A DNA stretch of 64,000 bases from Saprospiraceae bacterium (lineage in GTDB: Bacteria; Bacteroidota; Bacteroidia; Chitinophagales; Saprospiraceae): NCBI GenBank assembly GCA_016714025.1, contig JADJOB010000001.1, positions 769,259-833,258 of the forward strand, in the 5' to 3' direction. Both the position numbers and the translations under genes were made by a program. The notes under the pieces were generated by a model, which made no database searches, was not told the origin of the DNA, and saw only the letters and a program-made list of their open reading frames with translations. Shown here one piece after another: positions 45,255 through 55,043 of the stretch (positions are counted from its first letter, which is position 1; each line of letters begins with the position of its first letter).

Positions 45255-47201
45255 ATGGCTTCTGCCGGTCATCACCACAAACTAAGTGTAGCAGGTCTCT
45301 TAATTACTTTAGGAATTATATACGGAGATATTGGGACGTCTCCATTGTATGTTATGCAAGCCATTACCAAAGGAAAAGTCATTTCGCCTGAGTTGGTATT
45401 GGGAGGAGTCAGTTGTGTCTTTTGGACCTTAATTATTCTTACGACCATTAAATACATCTATCTTGCTCTAAATGCAGATAATAAAGGGGAAGGAGGGATT
45501 TTTGCCTTATATGCCCTGGTAAGACGCTACAACGCAAAATGGGTTATCTACCCTGCAATTATAGGTTGTGCTACCCTGATTGCTGATGGGTTTATAACAC
45601 CCCCCATCTCTATTTCTGCTGCCGTTGAGGGACTTACCATCTTATATCCTAATATTCAAACAGTTCCCATAGTAATTGGGATTATCATTGCCATTTTTGC
45701 TTTTCAACAAGTAGGTACAGCAACTGTCGGAAAAACATTTGGTCCAATTATGTTTTGTTGGTTTGTAATGTTGGGAATTTTAGGATTTTTTAATATCCAG
45801 ATGTATCCCGAGGTTTTAAAAGCGCTTAACCCATCTTATGCGATTAATTTATTAATAAATTATCCGGAAGGTTTCTGGTTATTGGGTGCAGTATTCTTAT
45901 GTACTACAGGAGGTGAAGCCCTTTATTCCGATTTGGGACATTGCGGTAAGCTAAATATCCAATTTGGGTGGAGTTTTGTAATTGTCTGTTTATTGCTCAA
46001 TTATTTTGGGCAAGCTGCCTGGTTGCTCAGTCATTTAAACGGTCAGCCCATAGCAGAAGGTCAGCGAATTTTTTATCAATTGATGCCGGAATGGTTTTTG
46101 CCAATTGGAATTTTTGTTGCCACCACCGCGACTATTATTGCAAGTCAGGCATTGATCAGTGGTGTATTTACCCTGGTCAATGAAGCGATGAAATTGCATT
46201 TGTGGTTTCGGATGCGGGTTAATTTTCCATCTACCATGAAAGGTCAGATTTACATTCCCAGTATCAATTGGTTTTTAATGATAGGATGCATAGCCGTTCA
46301 ATTAATCTTCCAAACATCTGAAAATATGGAAGCCGCATATGGTTTAGCAATTATCATTAATATGCTGATGACCACCATGCTGCTGAGTTATTATTACAAA
46401 ATCAGATTTCATAAAACCTGGTTGGGTTTGACTTTATTGATATTTTACCTTGGATTTGAAACCATCTTTCTCATTTCAAATTTTGATAAACTGTGGCATG
46501 GTGGTTGGTTTACATTAATGTTGACCTTGGTTTTTGCCACCATGGTATTTGTTTTATACAATGCGCAAAAAATACGCGACAAGCATACACGCTTTGTCCA
46601 ATTGAAAGATTACGTCCCGATATTAAAAGATTTGCAGGATGATAATACGGTTTCTAAGGATTCCAGTCATCTGGTTTATTTATCAATGTCTGAAAACAAA
46701 CAATACATCGATTCCAACATCATGTATTCCATCCTAAGAAAAAAACCAAAACGAGCAGATGTGTATTGGTTTGTTCACGTACAAATTTTAGATGAACCGT
46801 ACACAAAATCTTATCATGTTGATACGATTGTACCTAAAGAAGTTTTTTTCGTACACCTTCGCTTTGGTTTTAAAGTAGAACATCGTGTAAATTCAATGTT
46901 CCACGAAATTGTTGACCAAATGGTTGCCAGTGGTGAAGTCAGTGTAAAAAGTCCGTATCCATCCATACGCAAGCATCACATTGATGCAGATTTTAAATTT
47001 ATTTTATTGCATACCCGTGTCTCTGCCGATACTTCATTGACCGGTTTCGAACAATGGGTCGTTCGCACTTACCGCATGATCAAAAAATTCAGCTTACCTG
47101 CAGTAGAAGATTTTGGATTGGAAATGTCAAATGTCGAAGAAGAAATCGTTCCGATTCTTGTTGGACCTAAAGCTGCCATTCATTTGGAGCGGGAAAGATA
47201 G
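45255..47201 (+). CDS. kup: Low-affinity potassium transporter Kup
   Basis: 648 residues. Twelve membrane helices and a C-terminal cytoplasmic domain of about 190 residues. Signature segments: ITLGIIYGDIGTSPLYVMQA near residue 18, ALNADNKGEGGIFALYALV (about 73-91), ADGFITPPISISAAVEG and LFLCTTGGEALYSDLGHCG-type motif. K+/H+ symport across the inner membrane. Stand-alone; a 7-mer repeat tract starts just after its stop. Confidence 0.96.
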   Translation: MASAGHHHKLSVAGLLITLGIIYGDIGTSPLYVMQAITKGKVISPELVLGGVSCVFWTLIILTTIKYIYLALNADNKGEGGIFALYALVRRYNAKWVIYPAIIGCATLIADGFITPPISISAAVEGLTILYPNIQTVPIVIGIIIAIFAFQQVGTATVGKTFGPIMFCWFVMLGILGFFNIQMYPEVLKALNPSYAINLLINYPEGFWLLGAVFLCTTGGEALYSDLGHCGKLNIQFGWSFVIVCLLLNYFGQAAWLLSHLNGQPIAEGQRIFYQLMPEWFLPIGIFVATTATIIASQALISGVFTLVNEAMKLHLWFRMRVNFPSTMKGQIYIPSINWFLMIGCIAVQLIFQTSENMEAAYGLAIIINMLMTTMLLSYYYKIRFHKTWLGLTLLIFYLGFETIFLISNFDKLWHGGWFTLMLTLVFATMVFVLYNAQKIRDKHTRFVQLKDYVPILKDLQDDNTVSKDSSHLVYLSMSENKQYIDSNIMYSILRKKPKRADVYWFVHVQILDEPYTKSYHVDTIVPKEVFFVHLRFGFKVEHRVNSMFHEIVDQMVASGEVSVKSPYPSIRKHHIDADFKFILLHTRVSADTSLTGFEQWVVRTYRMIKKFSLPAVEDFGLEMSNVEEEIVPILVGPKAAIHLERER

Positions 47202-47211
47202 GGGGGCGTTG

Positions 47212-47275
47212 ATAGTTGAAAGTTGATAGGTGATAGGTGATAGGTGATAGGTGATAGTTGATAGGTGATAGGAGG
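47212..47275. repeat. Intergenic 7-mer repeat tract (GATAGGT / GATAGTT type)
   Basis: About eight consecutive 7-base units in the spacer between the convergent kup and haloperoxidase genes. A diverged copy of the 72-bp unit A (TGAGCATTAGATTTTTC onward) follows at about 47,416-47,490. Confidence 0.75.
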
Positions 47276-47514
47276 AATTTTTGTATTTCAATGCGATTTT
47301 GCGTCTCTACATGAAATCAATTAGTCATTGGTCATTGAGCATTGGTATTACTTTGTGACTCTGCGTCTCTGATTAAAACCAATTAGTCATTGCTTATTGT
47401 GCATTGTGTATTGAGCATTAGATTTTTCTTTGAAGCATGATTTTTAATGTTCAATGATCAGTTTTTAATGTTCAATTTTTAATTGTGAAGATTTGGATGA
47501 TGGTCTTTAAAAAT

Positions 47515-47557
47515 TAATAAAAAAGAATGGTGGACCTTACGTTAAAAGTCCACCATT
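47515..47557 (-). terminator. Intrinsic terminator of haloperoxidase copy 3
   Basis: On the minus strand a perfect 10-bp stem AATGGTGGAC/GTCCACCATT (47526-47535 with 47548-47557) is followed by a U-rich run (A-rich 47516-47524). It is 44 bases past the gene's stop. Confidence 0.85.
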
Positions 47558-47600
47558 TCTTGTTAAACCTGAAATTATTTTTTGAATCTGTGCGATTCGT

Positions 47601-49058
47601 TTATTTTTTATAAGTACCATCAAAGTACTTTTGAATTACGTCTTTCCACAAATACTGAGCGATGTCGCGACCCATTTTTAATCCGGCAACATTATCAGCT
47701 TGGATGTGGTAGCCTCCTAAAACTCTGGAGATTCCCGCCATGTCTGCGGTGGCGGTAAAAGTTGGTAATGGTAAAGACACCGGATCGCCAGGTGTTTCTG
47801 TAATAATACCGGGACGACGAATTTCTGTTTCTCCAAACTTATCAGAGCCGGTAAATAATTCCAACATTTTTGAACATGCGCCACTCACAGTACTATGTCC
47901 TGAAACATAAGCTGGAAATGGAGGAGAAACAAAATTTGCCGGTGAATAAGGATGCCACATTTCAGCCGGCATGTCAATTGTTCCTTTGTCCGGACCACCC
48001 CATCCTTTTATTTGCTTGCCAGCATAATATTGTCTTACAAGCGTCCAGGGTCTAGAACTGTCGTAAAAGCGTTTGGTTTCCCAACAAGCTATGAACGCAT
48101 CCATGGCTGTATTCCCAACAGCAAAAAACATTTTTACGTCACGATCCAAATCGTTTTTATCTCTTAAAGAAACCATCTGCGCAAAACGCAACCAATGGCC
48201 TGATTGTCCGGTAGATCTCGGTCCATCGCGCATAAACTCAATGGTTGCTTTTCGCTCAGCAGTTAAATTGGCATTGAAATCAATGACTTCATCTACATCC
48301 TTTTTCAATTGCTCCGATCCAAATTTTGGGTATTCCGGTGCACGAAATTGCGCGGAATTTTTTAATCCAAAAGGTTTTACACGATACCAATGCGGAGTTA
48401 AAAAATTAACCAGGAAGGTATCTCCTTTCCCATCTACAAAAGGAAGTGGATGCCATTTATCCGGATTGATGACTTTTTTATAGCTATTTATCGGATTGTA
48501 ATAAGTATAATCTGAATACGGTGAGCCATTTCCACCAATTTCATCTCCTAATTGATTGGAACCATCGTGATGTCTTTCTTTTAAAATGGCAGCAGCTACG
48601 ATATTTCCGATTCCTTCCGGTTTTGTACGATCGGTTGAAAAATTGGCCGGATTTAAGCCCTTGGCTTTAAATTCCTTGTCAAAGAAGGCTTTATCTTCCG
48701 GATAGATATCATTTAATACTCTATAAACGGCATAACTGATGGCAGTTTCTTTGTTTTTAAGGGTACGCTCGGCAAGCGGTCTTCTTAATTTACCACCCAT
48801 ACAAGTACTTACTGCTTTCGCATCGTAAGCTGCCCAGGCATCATACATGGCAGTAACGGCTAAGCCCAATGTTCTGGATTGGATAGTAGGTTTTGCTCCA
48901 ACCCGATCCACCTCATTGGCTGTGGCCTCGAGGGCTATGTCAAGCCATTGATTGGCAACTGAATGAATGTAAATCGTAGATTTCTTAGTTTGGCTAAACG
49001 ATTGGCTCGTTCCTAATAGGACTAAAAAGATTAGCGTAAATGTAGTTTGTCTTATCAT
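47601..49058 (-). CDS. Vanadium-dependent haloperoxidase / PAP2-superfamily protein (copy 3)
   Basis: 485 residues with a cleavable signal peptide (FTLIFLVLLGTSQSFSQ), not a lipobox, so periplasmic or secreted. Catalytic core: FVSPPFPAYVSGHSTVSG (P-x-SGH) and RVLGGYHIQADNVAGL (His plus Asp). The domain order ALEATANEVDRVGAKPTIQSR, then YAVYRVLNDIYPEDKAFF, is that of long VHPO-like proteins. It is the most diverged of the three paralogues. A strong terminator follows. Confidence 0.88.
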   Translation of the reverse strand: MIRQTTFTLIFLVLLGTSQSFSQTKKSTIYIHSVANQWLDIALEATANEVDRVGAKPTIQSRTLGLAVTAMYDAWAAYDAKAVSTCMGGKLRRPLAERTLKNKETAISYAVYRVLNDIYPEDKAFFDKEFKAKGLNPANFSTDRTKPEGIGNIVAAAILKERHHDGSNQLGDEIGGNGSPYSDYTYYNPINSYKKVINPDKWHPLPFVDGKGDTFLVNFLTPHWYRVKPFGLKNSAQFRAPEYPKFGSEQLKKDVDEVIDFNANLTAERKATIEFMRDGPRSTGQSGHWLRFAQMVSLRDKNDLDRDVKMFFAVGNTAMDAFIACWETKRFYDSSRPWTLVRQYYAGKQIKGWGGPDKGTIDMPAEMWHPYSPANFVSPPFPAYVSGHSTVSGACSKMLELFTGSDKFGETEIRRPGIITETPGDPVSLPLPTFTATADMAGISRVLGGYHIQADNVAGLKMGRDIAQYLWKDVIQKYFDGTYKK

Positions 49059-49104
49059 ATTTCGGTTTTTATCGACTCAGGGTTCAGATATTTCTAAAAA
49101 AAAC

Positions 49105-49166
49105 TCTCAGTCATCCAAAAACCAATACCATGAAGCTCAACGCTTTATAAATTTGAATGACTGAGA
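49105..49166. repeat. 10-bp inverted repeat between haloperoxidase 3 and the LytTR gene
   Basis: TCTCAGTCAT (49105-49114) and ATGACTGAGA (49157-49166) are perfect complements separated by 42 bases, in the 353-base spacer shared by the two divergent promoters. It could be a leader hairpin or a widely spaced regulatory site. Nothing else convincing is seen in the spacer. Confidence 0.5.
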
Positions 49167-49411
49167 TTGTTATCCAAAACTAACTCAGAAAGATATTTTG
49201 ATTGTGCCGTCAAAAGCTACGTCAAGACATTGGCGGAAGGGTAATTAAGGTCCTCATTTGGAATCCATTGATCTAATTACCTCACAAATTTATTCTGAAA
49301 CACCCCAGCCAAGCCAGGTTTTTGATGAAATACCGGGTTTTTCTGATAAACATGCCTGTTTTTGATCTGAAATCGTGGCATGATTCCTGATGTCTTAAAT
49401 GAAATGATTTT

Positions 49412-50103
49412 ATGGGGCTTCGTTGTCTTGTAATTGATGATGATCCGCTTATTGGTGATCTCATCAAACATTTTTGTTCAAAAACAGACTTGGTAAGCTT
49501 TTGCATCCAGGCTGAAAATGCTACCGACGGACTTAAACTGTTGGCTGCCGGAGGTTTGGATCTCATTTTCCTCGATTATAATTTACCGGATATGAAAGGA
49601 CAGGAATTCCTCGAGCTCATGCAAGCGGAATTACCTGTCATCATGGTTACTTCTGAATCTGATTTCGCTGCTAAATCCTATGAATACAACCAAGTCCTGG
49701 ATTTTCTGGTAAAACCTTTGAGCTTTGACCGATTTATGAAAGCACTTGGAAGAATGGACTCCCAAAGTCACGATGCTCCAAAAACAAATTCAAAAGACAA
49801 AACAATTTTTGTCAAAGACGGACTCAAATTGGTCCGAATAAATTTTGATGATGTCTTGTATATTAAATCCGAAGGAAATTATGTCAACTTCATACAAGAA
49901 CAAAGTCAAACGATGAACCTCATCAGCATGAAAGAACTCGAAGAAAAATTGCCCTCAGAATTTGTTCGCGTGCATCGTTCTTTTATTGTAAATATCAAAA
50001 AATTCAAATCATCCTTCAGGATGACCTGGTCATAAAAGACAAACACATTCCCATAGGCGAAAAATACAAAGCCGATTTGTTAAATCGAATTCAGGAGCTT
50101 TGA
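49412..50103 (+). CDS. LytTR-family response regulator (frameshift near its end)
   Basis: Receiver domain with phospho-acceptor Asp55 in LIFLDYNLPDMKG (acidic pocket IDDDP) and a C-terminal LytTR DNA-binding domain (DGLKLVRINFDDVLYIKSEG, then SEFVRVHRSFIVNIKK). The raw frame stops at 50035 inside the LytTR domain. Adding one A to the six-A run at 49997-50002 restores the domain's end, KDKHIPIGEKYKADLLNRIQ, stopping at 50103. The error is a likely sequencing indel. The gene converges on a hybrid histidine kinase. Confidence 0.88.
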
Positions 50104-50106
50104 ATA

Positions 50107-50190
50107 GGTGATTGGTGTTAGACTGTAAGGCTGTTGGACTGTTGGGCTGTTGGGCTGTTAGGCTGTTGGGCTGATAAGCTGTTAAGCTTT
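50107..50190. repeat. Intergenic 8-mer repeat tract (CTGTTGGG type), copy 3
   Basis: Short tract of the same units as at 25.2 and 41.6 kb (GACTGTAAGGCTGTTGG, GGCTGTTGGGCTG) in the 142-base gap between the convergent LytTR and histidine kinase genes, followed by TTAATTTTTAATTCTTAATT-type A/T repeats. Confidence 0.75.
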
Positions 50191-50245
50191 TTTATCAATT
50201 CTTAATTTTTAATTCTTAATTTTTAATTCGTATTTCGTATTTCCC

Positions 50246-52861
50246 TCACCCTTTCCTCATTTTCCCAATTTCATCTTCAAGTATTTGCTGGTAGGATTTT
50301 AATCCGAAATTTATTTTTGGAAGTTGTGACTTGGGATCAAAATTTGGTGAATTCATTTGAAGTCTGCAGTCGTCCAATAATTTTTGAAATGTGTCAAGTT
50401 GAAATGTCCGCAAGGTATTAATCATGCGATGATATACTTTATCAAACAATTCTACATCTACTTTCTTGATGGCGCTGACTAATTTGACCGACATTTCTTT
50501 CCACTCAGATAAAGTGAGTTCGAGTGCTTTTTTAATTTTATCGTGGTCGAAATCGTAATTTGCGAATACATTTTCAAATACCGGGCGGTTGTAATTTTTT
50601 AGAAAGAGTTGTTCGCCAATCATGCGATAAAATTTAACTCCTTGTACTGGTTTTTGCAATACCGCATCAAAGCCTCCGGAATTGGATAATCCAAGCAGAT
50701 CATCAGCAGCTGTAATTAAGAGCAAGATGCCATTTTCCGATAGCGCTTGATTAAATTCCTGAATTCTGTTTGTTGCTATACCTTCCTGGAAATTTAAATC
50801 GGTAATGATCAGATCGAAATCCCTTGGCTTTACTTCAAAAAATTCATTCATTGAATGAAAACTTTGGGACTTTATAGCAAATCGTTCGAATAATTGTTCG
50901 TAATAAAATAAATTTTGAACATCGTCATCAATACAAGCTACTTTGGAAATCAATTCACTAAAATCTAGGTATTGTTCGGTTGACACCCCTTTTAAAGTAT
51001 CTGCATTTGAAATGTTTCGAGTCAGAATAAAATTGAAGCTAGTCCCGTTTTGTTCATTCGATTCAATATTAAGTTCTGACCCAAATAGTTTTAATAAGTT
51101 GATCACAATGGGCAATCCAAGACCAACATTTTGGGTCAATCGGGAAGAACCTGTTACCGGCTTTTGTTGTAAGATGTTTTGAATGTTTTCAGCACTGATG
51201 GATGGACCGAAATTTCTAACTGAAAATTGAATTTGATCTTCTGCCAAACGATTCAAATCAAGAATCACTTCACCATGTGAAACCGAATGCCGGATTGCAT
51301 TTGATATTAAATTGTGGAGAATTTGTGCCAAACGTACAGGATCGGTTTTAAACATTTTATGTTCTAAATTAGGATCCAGATGAAATTTTAATTTGACTTT
51401 ATTGCTTGCTGCATCAAATAAATGACTTTTAATTATTTTTTCAATGAAATCAGACAACGATATATCCTGGTATTGCAATTCAATTTGTCCATGAATTAAT
51501 TTGCGATAATCCAGGATGTCATTTACCAATGTCAATAAAGTTTCCGAACTAAACTTTAAAGTATCGATAAAAACTTGTTGATCGGGCCGAGGCTTATTTT
51601 GTTCCAACATGCCGGTCATTCCCAAAATGGATTGCAAAGGATTTCGAATTTCATGACTCATGTTTTCCAAAAACTCTGATTTCGCTTTATTGGCTTCCAT
51701 GGCTTCTGATCGGGCAATTTTTAAATCATCCAAATGTTGGTTAATTTTTCCCGACATGTCTTTAAATGAATTTACCAAATCCCCAATTTCATCATCGCGG
51801 TTTATATCAAGATTAACCATTTCCGGATTCCGGCCGAAATCTGTAATTGTTTGTGCGATGGATTTAAATTCTTTGGTCTGCCGTTGGGTCCACCAAATTG
51901 CTATCAACAATGATAGCAAGGTCAGAATGCATGTAAGTAGAAATAAATCTCGTTTCCATTGGTTAAATACGGATAACAAGATGTCTTTCGATGCACTCAG
52001 TGTAAAATATAAGACCTCATTTTGTCTTGGATATTGGTAGGTTCTTACAGAAAACAACTCATTGGCACGAACTGAACTAATTTGATCAACCGATTGCTTT
52101 CCTTTGCTAAAATCAAGATCAGGCAATTTATTGAATTCAAATCCAAACAATTTTGAACTATCCGGATGGATTAAAAAATAACCCTTTGAATTTATTAAGT
52201 TAAGTGTGTAAGGACTGCCTGCAGTTTTATTCAATTCATTAAAAACAAAACTCAAATCCACATTGATGATAATAATTCCATAGAGGCGGTCGTTGTGATA
52301 AATTGATTTAGCAACCCGCATGGTTGGAACCATTGGGAGTATAATTTTACCAAATTCCTGATTCAAATTAATCTCTGAAAAGTAGATGGAATCTTTTGGC
52401 AATCGAACCGTTTCCTGAAAATAATCGCGATCTCCTTTAATTTGCAAGTGTTCATCAGAAACTAATCCAATGCGATCAGAAAACTTTTCAGCACGAATGA
52501 TCTCTTTGCCATTTTGGCCTACACCAATAAACCGCAACTGAAGGTAATGACTTTTGGTTGATAGAAGTGCCAGGTATTCTTTGGAAAGATTTTCTTTCAA
52601 TTTTAACTGATCCGGTTCTTCCAAAAACTGGTATAAAAAAGGATCTTTAGACAAAAACAAAACGTCTTTTCTAATATCATCCAAAAACGTTTTAAATTGA
52701 ATTAATACCAGTTCGTTATTATGATTTAATGACAAAGTGGCATTTTCTAAAATTTTGTTAGAACTGACTTTGTAAATGGAATAGCCAAGAAATACTGAGG
52801 TCAGTATCAACAATAAGAAATAAACGAAGGCATTTTTAACAGTAATTGATATCCTGGGCAT
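50246..52861 (-). CDS. Hybrid histidine kinase with Cache sensor, HAMP, receiver and Hpt-like end
   Basis: 871 residues. Membrane helix (about 10-32), extracytoplasmic dCache-like sensor (about 35-300), second helix (about 305-325), HAMP-like linker (SIAQTITDFGRNPEMVNLDI), HisKA with phospho-acceptor His in EFLENMSHEIRNPLQSILG (about 400), HATPase (LISNAIRHSVSHG, VGLGLPIVINLLKLFG), a receiver domain (VACIDDDVQNLFYYEQLF; Asp in LIITDLNF) and a C-terminal helical domain with YHRMINTLRTFQLD, which resembles Hpt. A complete internal phosphorelay is therefore likely. The convergent LytTR gene is a plausible output partner. Confidence 0.92.
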   Translation of the reverse strand: MPRISITVKNAFVYFLLLILTSVFLGYSIYKVSSNKILENATLSLNHNNELVLIQFKTFLDDIRKDVLFLSKDPFLYQFLEEPDQLKLKENLSKEYLALLSTKSHYLQLRFIGVGQNGKEIIRAEKFSDRIGLVSDEHLQIKGDRDYFQETVRLPKDSIYFSEINLNQEFGKIILPMVPTMRVAKSIYHNDRLYGIIIINVDLSFVFNELNKTAGSPYTLNLINSKGYFLIHPDSSKLFGFEFNKLPDLDFSKGKQSVDQISSVRANELFSVRTYQYPRQNEVLYFTLSASKDILLSVFNQWKRDLFLLTCILTLLSLLIAIWWTQRQTKEFKSIAQTITDFGRNPEMVNLDINRDDEIGDLVNSFKDMSGKINQHLDDLKIARSEAMEANKAKSEFLENMSHEIRNPLQSILGMTGMLEQNKPRPDQQVFIDTLKFSSETLLTLVNDILDYRKLIHGQIELQYQDISLSDFIEKIIKSHLFDAASNKVKLKFHLDPNLEHKMFKTDPVRLAQILHNLISNAIRHSVSHGEVILDLNRLAEDQIQFSVRNFGPSISAENIQNILQQKPVTGSSRLTQNVGLGLPIVINLLKLFGSELNIESNEQNGTSFNFILTRNISNADTLKGVSTEQYLDFSELISKVACIDDDVQNLFYYEQLFERFAIKSQSFHSMNEFFEVKPRDFDLIITDLNFQEGIATNRIQEFNQALSENGILLLITAADDLLGLSNSGGFDAVLQKPVQGVKFYRMIGEQLFLKNYNRPVFENVFANYDFDHDKIKKALELTLSEWKEMSVKLVSAIKKVDVELFDKVYHRMINTLRTFQLDTFQKLLDDCRLQMNSPNFDPKSQLPKINFGLKSYQQILEDEIGKMRKG

Positions 52862-53102
52862 TTCAAATGGGCTGTGCTTACAGCAAAGTTACACGCTCTG
52901 CTAGAATTATAAATAATAATCCCGTTGTACTAACAAATTGCTTTCGGTAAATTGTCATTTCTTACAACGATTGAATACAGATTATTGAGCTAGAACCACG
53001 CTTTTAAATATCAGGTTTAAAAGATTAAAAACCGGGAATCAGGATGGTATTCAAACCAAATTCGATGTGTGGGTGGTTGCAAAAAATGAAACCATGCGTT
53101 AC

Positions 53103-53144
53103 AAAAAACAGAAGCCCGAAATCACATACGTTTTTCAGGCTTCT
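53103..53144 (-). terminator. Intrinsic terminator of the outer-membrane transporter-like gene
   Basis: On the minus strand a stem pairing 53110-53121 with 53132-53144 (AGAAGCC/GGCTTCT core, extended with one mismatch) is followed by a six-U run (53103-53108). It lies about 40 bases beyond the restored stop at 53183. The rest of the 52862-53182 spacer shows no gene. Confidence 0.75.
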
Positions 53145-53182
53145 ATTGGGTGCATCGGTTTAGGGTTTCTCTATTTTTTTAT

Positions 53183-54385
53183 TTACATTCTATGAAAGCG
53201 GTAGGTATATCCAAAGCTAATCGAGTAATCAGCAAAAGCAGCATCCCCGTGGGCCGCTTCAGCATCTGGTTTTAAGGTGCGCTGTGTATTGGTGATTGTA
53301 ATATCATTGGCACTTTGAATTCTATTGCGGATGAAGTTTTTTTGGAACATACAGTGAGAAACTGTGATTTCCTAAACGATATGCCACACCCGGTTCAATT
53401 GAAACTACATATCCCGGACGGCGATATGCGTTTTGTCCACCGAAGGCATCGTAAGCAGGAATTCCTTCCCATCTTGCAGCCAATGAAACAGATAGGTTAT
53501 TGTTCTTCAGGAATGAAGTCATCACACCGGCTCTGACAAAATACTGATCCGGACAAGCATAAATATTATAACCTAAAAAGGTGTCCATATTTACTTTAGT
53601 GTCTAATGGATTTTTTACATATAAATTGGGATCAGATTTATAAGTACCATTCGATTCTTTAGGATTAAAAAGGTAATAGCCATTAGCAAAACCATAAATA
53701 TTTTTAAACAGTTGTCTGAAAGCTTGTAATTCAACAGAAATTCCCAAACCTCCATCTCCAGGTTGGATTGCCTGATCCATCACCACAAAATCTAAAGTAG
53801 TCCCATTGGTTTGAGGCACTTGGTTATCGGTATCATCGTAGCGACCTGTGGGCAATTTTACACCTAAACCCAGCATCAGATTGCCTTTGCTTGCTTTTTC
53901 AGGATTAAACACCCAATAATTTAAACCGATTCTAAAATCACCGATTCCAGAAGAAAATACACTGTAACGAAACGTATCTTTTACAGGAACTGTTTGGCGT
54001 AAAACCTGAGAGCGCTCGTTGTGAACGTAAGGAATTGTAGCGTTCAATTGAAGGCGATTGGTTAAACCAACTGAAAAATTAAAATCCAATGCATGAGAAT
54101 AAATATTGACCGCATTGCCACGTTCATTTCCGTTTGCATCGTGACCACCACCAGTTGTTTGACGATGGGGTTGTTCCTCGGTACCTACAAAATGTCTCCA
54201 CGAGTGGAAATACCGATAATTGATTCCAATTTGAAAATCACTTTTGTGAATATTGTAGGAACTGGAAGAGCACATATTCAGTCCGCCCATTTGGCGTACC
54301 GCAACACAACCCTGTGCAGAAGCAGATTGTTGTGCTAGGTAAAATCCAAGGATTAGAAAAAAGCATTTAAGTAATTGAGTTTCAT
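53183..54385 (-). CDS. Outer-membrane transporter-like beta-barrel (two frameshifts)
   Basis: The raw frame 53322-54290 lacks a signal peptide and an aromatic C-terminus. Adding one A near 54366 restores a perfect signal peptide (MKLNYLKCFFLILGFYLA, then QQSASAQGC). One A too many near 53334 hides the tail that ends DYSISFGYTYRFHRM at 53183. The full protein of about 400 residues is a barrel with repeated strands (SDFQIGINYRYFHSWRHF, LMLGLGVKLPTGRYDDTD) like the phenol-degradation MetA/transporter family (PF13557). Substrate unknown. The DoxX-like gene lies 18 bases upstream on the same strand. Confidence 0.8.
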
Positions 54386-54402
54386 AAGCAAAATAATATG
54401 AG

Positions 54403-54852
54403 TTAAAGAGCAGATTGATTTCGATGATAAAATAAGATGGTCATTGCGCTGGCTACCAACACGACATTTTTAATGATGTATTGTCCGGTAAGTGTCAATG
54501 CAAATCCATTTTGCCAGGTATCACCCGGTAAATAAAACAAGGGCAAAAACGTGGTACACATTTGTGCAGAAAACAAAAAGAATGCAAATTTTGTGAGTTT
54601 AGGAAATAACCAAAGAACTCCAATAGTACATTCAACAATTCCCAATATCAAACAGAAATTAGACGCTGACAGCAAGTTTCCAATGGTTTCATTGTGAAGA
54701 TGCGTTACCAGTGCTTCAGCAGGAGACAAGCCAAGTACTTTCAGTAAGCCAAACCAAAAAAACACTACAAATAAACTCAGACGATTTACCAACAATACCA
54801 AATTTTGGATTTGGCGGTCATGTGTATAAAGATGTACGATAGTTTTGTCCAT
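54403..54852 (-). CDS. DoxX/YkgB-like membrane protein
   Basis: 149 residues with four predicted helices: LVLLVNRLSLFVVFFWFGLL, LLSASNFCLILGIVECTIGV, KLTKFAFFLFSAQMCTTFLP and a C-terminal IIKNVVLVASAMTILFY. The first-helix FFWFGLLKVLGLSPAEALV pattern is typical of the DUF417/YkgB relatives of DoxX. The frame reaches 54900, but MDKTIVHLYTHDRQ at 54852 is the likely start. Function unknown; possibly membrane redox or stress. It precedes the outer-membrane transporter gene by 17 bases. Confidence 0.8.
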   Translation of the reverse strand: MDKTIVHLYTHDRQIQNLVLLVNRLSLFVVFFWFGLLKVLGLSPAEALVTHLHNETIGNLLSASNFCLILGIVECTIGVLWLFPKLTKFAFFLFSAQMCTTFLPLFYLPGDTWQNGFALTLTGQYIIKNVVLVASAMTILFYHRNQSAL

Positions 54853-55019
54853 AATATTAATGATTTGCAATTTCTGATTCAAAAATAAAAGGACAGGCAA
54901 GGCAAAAGGTGCAAATTATCTTAAACCACAATCTGAAAGGATGAAATCCCTTATTTACCGTTTAAAAATCTTCACATTAAAACAAATTATAATATCTTTC
55001 ACAGGTACCGGGAAGCGTT

Positions 55020-55027
55020 TAACTTTG
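55020..55027 (+). promoter_or_regulatory. -7 promoter element for serC
   Basis: TAACTTTG fits TAnnTTTG and lies 16 bases before the serC ATG; no clear -33 box. Confidence 0.4.
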
Positions 55028-55043
55028 CGGCATAAATTCAGCA

